9,620 bases of DNA from Nitrososphaerota archaeon (GTDB taxonomy: Archaea; Thermoproteota; Nitrososphaeria; Nitrososphaerales; Gagatemarchaeaceae). The notes under the pieces were generated by a model. That model was not told the DNA's origin and searched no databases. It worked only from the letters and a program-made list of their open reading frames with translations. The stretch is from NCBI GenBank assembly GCA_003135575.1, contig PLCG01000044.1:3395-13014 (forward strand). Direction: 5' to 3'. Shown piece by piece: positions 6,372-9,620 of this stretch (positions are counted from its first letter, which is position 1; every line of letters begins with the position of its first letter). Made by a program: the position numbers and the translations under genes.

Positions 6372-6881
6372 GTGTCGCTCGCTAGCAACTGGATGGAAGA
6401 CAACAAGGAGAAGCTCGCCTCAGCCGGCGGCTTCGACGAGGTCTTCGAGCTTGTGAAGAAGGCGGTCGACCAGGTCATGGGTATCCACCGCGCAGGTCTA
6501 ACGCTAGTTCTTGGAGACATCCCCAACCAGATCGGCGCCTATCACGAGATGGGGTCGAACGCCATCGTCATGAACAGGAACATCATGAAGATCGTCTGGC
6601 GCTCAACCCGGTCGAAGCAGCGGCGGAACGCATACTCGTTCATGATTCTGCTTCACGAGTACCTCCACACGCTAGGATTCGAGGACGACGCCCAGGTAAG
6701 AGAGCTCTCGAGGAAGATCACTGACGCTTACATCGGCAAAGGCCACGTCGCGGGAGAGATGGCCGTGAGCCCGTTGGACAAGTTCTTCCCCGAGATCAAC
6801 CAGTACGCCATGTTCCGGGACAACGGCACCTTCGAGACGATCCACAAGTTCGACACGTCGAGCACCCCCTACATCGCATAA
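6372..6881 (+). CDS. Putative HExxH zinc metalloprotein, family unknown
   Basis: I do not recognise the family of this 169-residue protein. It is soluble, with no signal peptide or membrane helix, so it probably acts in the cytoplasm. A helix carries MILLHEYLHTLGFEDD (91-106), with H95, E96 and H99 forming an HExxH zinc-binding and catalytic motif. Candidate third ligands are D105, D106 or E111. Upstream, GSNAIVMNRNIMKIV (61-75) looks like the beta strand and helix that precede the active helix in small minimal zinc peptidases. It could be a protease or a metal-binding protein that has lost activity. The GTG at 6372 is chosen since a TATA-like box lies 29 bp upstream; an ATG at 6393 is the alternative. 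It follows tatC by 82 bp, but its own promoter argues against a necessary link with Tat. Confidence 0.75.
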   Translation: MSLASNWMEDNKEKLASAGGFDEVFELVKKAVDQVMGIHRAGLTLVLGDIPNQIGAYHEMGSNAIVMNRNIMKIVWRSTRSKQRRNAYSFMILLHEYLHTLGFEDDAQVRELSRKITDAYIGKGHVAGEMAVSPLDKFFPEINQYAMFRDNGTFETIHKFDTSSTPYIA

Positions 6882-6897
6882 ATCGCACAGGAATCCC

Positions 6898-6902
6898 TAT
6901 AT
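6898..6902 (+). promoter_or_regulatory. TATA box of the ABC transporter operon
   Basis: TATAT is centred about 36 bp before the ATG at 6936, which predicts a leader of roughly 9 nt. It is bordered upstream by GGAATCCCT (6890-6898), identical to the sequence before the HExxH gene promoter. Confidence 0.45.
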
Positions 6903-6935
6903 CCTCAGCGGGGCCGCGCTCGCAAAGTAATCGCC

Positions 6936-8585
6936 ATGCGCGGTTTGCGACTCATAACGGCAGTCGTTGTCCTCGTCGCGACGTATCTGCTGGGTTCGTT
7001 CTTCGTAGGCCAGTCCGCCGTCCAATACGTCCCGGTCTATGCCCTGCTATCCCTCGGAAGGGTCGCGCTCGTATACTTCATCGCCCTCGCCGTCGGTCTT
7101 GGCTTTGGGATCCTCGCCGCAACAAGCAAGACGGCTGAGCGGATCCTCGTTCCCATCTTCGACATCGGGCAGAGCGTCCCGATACTGGGATATTTCCCAA
7201 TAGTCCTAACCTTCCTGATAATCCTCTTTCCGGCCGGCGTGGGGAACGAAATCGGCGCCCTCTTCCTGCTCTTCACGGCCATGGAGTGGGACATCTTCTT
7301 CGGGGTGGTGGGCGCGGTCAAAGCGATACCGAGTTCGGTGGAGGAGGCCGCCCGCGGGTACGGATTCAGCGGGACAAATCACTTGAGGTACGTGGTGCTC
7401 CCGGCGGTGCTCCCGGCGCTCCTCTCCGCGTCGGTCCTCGCGTGGAACGACGGCTGGACCTTCGATGCCGCCTCTGAGTTCGTCCAATTCGCCAACAGCG
7501 CGGGGCAGCTCACAACATACTTCGTGCCTGGTCTCGGCTACTTCATCACGCACTCCCTGAACATGGGGAACTTGGCGGCCTCCTGGTTCGGAGTGCTGGT
7601 GATGGGAGAGATCATCTTCATCAGCAACCAGCTCATCTGGCACACGCTTCAGAACAAGGTGGCCAAGCACAAGCCGCTGCTGGCGAGCGTGATTCGCGAC
7701 GACTTCCAGTCCCCGCTGCGCCTAAGGAAGCGGTTCAGGCGGATATTCAGCTTCCGCCTAAGGCAATCAGGACAGGAGGTCCGCGCGACGAACCAGCTCA
7801 GCACCAGAGTGGTCGCGTTGATCTTCGTGGCCACGCTGGCCTTCATAGGCTTCTTGGCGTATGCCAACCTGCCGATCAGCGCGGTAGAAGGCTTCGTCGC
7901 AGCTCTTACCACGCCTGACGGGCAGATCTACAACGTCCCGCTGTATTCGCTATTCACGATAGGAAGGCTCCTCGCAGCCTATCTTACGTGCGTAGCCATC
8001 TCCCTGCTATGCGCGGTCCTGGCGGTCACGAAGAAGAACTTCTACCGATACTTCTACCCCCTATACGACCTCGGGAGGTCAGTGCCGTACCTCGCGGTCT
8101 TCCTCCCGCTCTTCGTGACCCTGCATGCCTCGCTTCCCGCAGGCTTCGCGCAGGAGATCGCCTCCTTCATCCTCCTCTTGCTTGCCATGGTCTGGTATCT
8201 CCTCTTCAACGTGGTCACCGCAGCGCGCGCCCTACCTACCGAGTTGACCGAGGTCTCGGCCGTCTTTCGCGTCAGTGGATGGAGGCGGGTGACCGACATA
8301 ATTCTCCCAGGAGTATTACCTGCGTTTATCACCGGGTCTCTCCTGGCTTGGGGGGGAGGGTGGAACGTGGTGATCTACTCCGAGTACGTGCAGATCGGAC
8401 AGAGCGCACCGTACGTGCTTCCTGGTCTAGGCTACCTCCTCGACAACGCAGCGTACGTCCTCGGAGACATCCCCTTGGTGGTCTTCTTCCTCTTCATAAT
8501 GTCGGGCATCGTGATACTCCTCGAGCGCCTCGTCTGGAGGCGCCTGCTAAAGCGCGTCGAAAGATTTGGAGTTGAGTTCAATTGA
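6936..8585 (+). CDS. ABC anion-type importer, fused duplicated permease
   Basis: This 549-residue membrane protein holds two permease domains of the nitrate/sulfonate/taurine class in one chain, the type described as a duplicated permease of anion transport systems. The first domain spans about 36-240 and the second about 337-540. The halves match along their length: DIGQSVPILG (76-85) with DLGRSVPYLA (378-387), and the ATPase-contacting EAA loops at 136-158 (EEAARGYGFSG...LP) and 438-462 (TEVSAVFRVSG...LP). A first helix covers 5-24. The halves are joined by a basic linker (240-290) and a hydrophobic segment at 291-310. One chain thus supplies both channel halves. The ATG at 6936 is preceded by a TATA box. 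The downstream ATPase overlaps it by 4 bp. No substrate-binding protein is present, so nitrate, sulfonate, bicarbonate or another anion cannot be chosen. Confidence 0.9.
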   Translation: MRGLRLITAVVVLVATYLLGSFFVGQSAVQYVPVYALLSLGRVALVYFIALAVGLGFGILAATSKTAERILVPIFDIGQSVPILGYFPIVLTFLIILFPAGVGNEIGALFLLFTAMEWDIFFGVVGAVKAIPSSVEEAARGYGFSGTNHLRYVVLPAVLPALLSASVLAWNDGWTFDAASEFVQFANSAGQLTTYFVPGLGYFITHSLNMGNLAASWFGVLVMGEIIFISNQLIWHTLQNKVAKHKPLLASVIRDDFQSPLRLRKRFRRIFSFRLRQSGQEVRATNQLSTRVVALIFVATLAFIGFLAYANLPISAVEGFVAALTTPDGQIYNVPLYSLFTIGRLLAAYLTCVAISLLCAVLAVTKKNFYRYFYPLYDLGRSVPYLAVFLPLFVTLHASLPAGFAQEIASFILLLLAMVWYLLFNVVTAARALPTELTEVSAVFRVSGWRRVTDIILPGVLPAFITGSLLAWGGGWNVVIYSEYVQIGQSAPYVLPGLGYLLDNAAYVLGDIPLVVFFLFIMSGIVILLERLVWRRLLKRVERFGVEFN

Positions 8586-9403
8586 CCGCCCAGCCCACCG
8601 GAGTCAACGCTAGTCCCCGTCCAGCGGGCGCGCCAATTCTCAGCGTCCAACACATCGTGAAGGTGTTCCGAAACGGGTCTGAGGTCAAGGCAATAGACGA
8701 CGTAAGCTTCGACGTCAACTATGACGAGTTCATCTGCATCATAGGGCCTTCAGGATGCGGAAAGTCGACCCTCCTTAGGATAGTCGCTGGCCTCGAAAAG
8801 GCCGACTCGGGCCAGGTCATCTTCCGCGGCGCGCCGATCGCAAAGCCTTCCCCCAAGATCACCATGGTCTTTCAGACCTTCGGCCTCCTTCCCTGGAAGT
8901 CCGCGATGGAGAACGTGGAGCTACCGCTCGAGGTGGCGGGGATTGCCAAGGCGGAGGCGAAGCAGCGGGCCGAACGCTACCTCAGGATGGTGGGGCTAGG
9001 AGGCTTCGAGAACGCCTACCCACACGACCTCTCGGGTGGAATGCGGCAACGGGTAGGCGTCGCGAGGGCCTTGGCTCTTGGACCTGAGGTATTGCTTCTC
9101 GACGAGCCTTTCTCCGCCCTCGACGAGCTCACTGCAAAGTCCCTTCGCGTCCTGTTGCTGAAGATCTGGGGCGACCCCGCGCTGCCCACCAACAACTTTG
9201 TGATGGTCACGCACAACGTGGAGGAGGCGGTCATGATGGCAGACAGGATAATCGTGCTTTCCCCTAGGCCCGGACATGTCGTGGGAGAGCTCAGGGTGCC
9301 GCTCCCCCGCCCGAGATTCGAACACCTTCGCGACCCGCTCTTCTTCCAGACCGTGGACAAGCTCATGGGGATGCTATCGTCCACGACTGAAGAGCAGATG
9401 TGA
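8582..9403 (+). CDS. ABC anion-type importer, ATP-binding protein
   Basis: This cytoplasmic ATPase of 273 residues powers the permease encoded just upstream. All nucleotide-site motifs are intact: Walker A GPSGCGKST (55-63), Q-loop Q98 in VFQTFGLLPW, signature LSGGMRQR (150-157), Walker B VLLLDEP (170-176), D-loop SALDE and switch histidine H211 in MVTHN. The LLPW after the Q-loop is typical of the nitrate/sulfonate/taurine (TauB/SsuB-like) ATPases. An extra few residues (GDPALPTNN, 197-205) precede the switch strand. The start is TTG at 8582, overlapping the permease stop by 4 bp; no ATG or GTG is available before the first conserved strand. A GGAG at 8568-8571 may serve as a ribosome site, so translation is probably coupled. 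It converges with the cofC-like gene, 2 bp between stops. Substrate is unknown. Confidence 0.92.
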   Translation: MTAQPTGVNASPRPAGAPILSVQHIVKVFRNGSEVKAIDDVSFDVNYDEFICIIGPSGCGKSTLLRIVAGLEKADSGQVIFRGAPIAKPSPKITMVFQTFGLLPWKSAMENVELPLEVAGIAKAEAKQRAERYLRMVGLGGFENAYPHDLSGGMRQRVGVARALALGPEVLLLDEPFSALDELTAKSLRVLLLKIWGDPALPTNNFVMVTHNVEEAVMMADRIIVLSPRPGHVVGELRVPLPRPRFEHLRDPLFFQTVDKLMGMLSSTTEEQM

Positions 9404-9405
9404 GC

Positions 9406-9620
9406 CTAACTTCGCTGCGCTCGTGCCTTCTCGGCTTTCCTGAGCGTCCTGCCCAGGAAGGTCAGCGTGCTCCCGCGCCTCTGGAACCTGAAGAACCGGT
9501 GCAAGTCGCTCGGCTTGTCGACGTCGAAACCCACTCCCCTCGAGTAATAGACCGAGGCTCGCAGCCCGCCCGCGTTCGCGCTCGCAACGTGCTTTCGGAA
9601 GCTGTCGTCGTCGTAGTGCA
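9406..9620 (-). CDS. cofC: CofC-like 2-phospho-L-lactate guanylyltransferase (C-terminal part)
   Basis: Only the last 70 residues and stop are in the window; the 5' part lies past its end. The visible protein begins HYDDDSFRKHVASA and continues to SRGVGFDVDKPSDLHRF, followed by a basic tail to the TAG at 9406-9408. The serine-phenylalanine-x-x-histidine segment followed by a short strand and a D-V-D-x-P-x-D-L motif is the C-terminal signature of CofC-type nucleotidyltransferases. They activate 2-phospholactate, or in some organisms phosphoenolpyruvate, for coenzyme F420 biosynthesis. The N-terminal nucleotide-binding loop cannot be checked here. The basic end (about 20 residues from RRGST onward) is longer than usual. 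It is convergent with the ABC ATPase gene. A related MobA-like nucleotidyltransferase is the main alternative. Confidence 0.72.
   Translation of the reverse strand, partial: HYDDDSFRKHVASANAGGLRASVYYSRGVGFDVDKPSDLHRFFRFQRRGSTLTFLGRTLRKAEKARAQRS

Noticed and set aside
7395..7418. Exact 12-bp tandem repeat in the permease gene, encoding VLPA twice
   Set aside because: The second permease half has a similar VLP pattern at the same place (ILPGVLPA), so this is the conserved EAA-loop exit with matching codons, not a recent repeat expansion.
1..9620. CRISPR array, insertion sequence, prophage, tRNA or rRNA
   Set aside because: I saw no regularly spaced direct repeats, transposase or integrase motifs, cloverleaf sequence or conserved rRNA segments.

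Overview
The window looks like part of an archaeal chromosome: GC-rich, densely packed, on both strands. Most gene starts have a TATA-like box about 27-31 bp upstream and no clear Shine-Dalgarno sequence, which is the archaeal pattern of leaderless or near-leaderless transcription. The gene content agrees: an archaeal-type galT, a bifunctional phosphoglucose/phosphomannose isomerase, a short TatA plus TatC pair, heme O synthase, a duplicated anion-transporter permease and the end of a CofC-like F420 biosynthesis gene. Heme O synthase implies a heme-copper oxidase and therefore oxygen respiration. A Nitrososphaeria/Thaumarchaeota-like or related aerobic or facultative archaeon fits, but no rRNA or ribosomal protein gene is present to fix the lineage.

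Layout. Positions 1-127 hold a strong 11-bp hairpin and the galT promoter. galT (128-1165, +) converges with a PGI/PMI-type SIS isomerase (1173-2225, -). After a 109-bp gap come, on the minus strand, a sugar-phosphate nucleotidyltransferase (2335-3039) that has no ordinary start codon and an unrecognised protein with barrel-like features (3050-3838) just upstream of it. ctaB (3887-4768, -) shares a 173-bp divergent promoter region with tatA (4942-5223, +). tatC (5405-6289, +) follows with an unusual zinc-ribbon tail, then a small HExxH protein (6372-6881, +). An ABC importer follows, made of a fused double permease (6936-8585) and an ATPase (8582-9403). It converges at 2 bp spacing on the 3' part of a cofC-like gene (9406-9620, -) that runs out of the window.

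How they work together. GalT, the isomerase and the nucleotidyltransferase together interconvert hexose phosphates and activate them as nucleotide sugars, for glycan or glycoprotein precursors or storage sugar. CtaB supplies heme O for the terminal oxidase. TatA and TatC export folded, often cofactor-bearing proteins, which commonly serve respiration. The ABC pair is probably an oxyanion or organic-anion importer of the nitrate/sulfonate/taurine class, with its binding protein encoded elsewhere.

This is mainly a housekeeping region. I found no CRISPR array, transposon, prophage, tRNA or rRNA, and no clear new multi-gene system. The most notable oddities are the ATC-for-ATG start of the nucleotidyltransferase, the zinc ribbon fused to TatC, the SAP-like tail on TatA and two unrecognised proteins.
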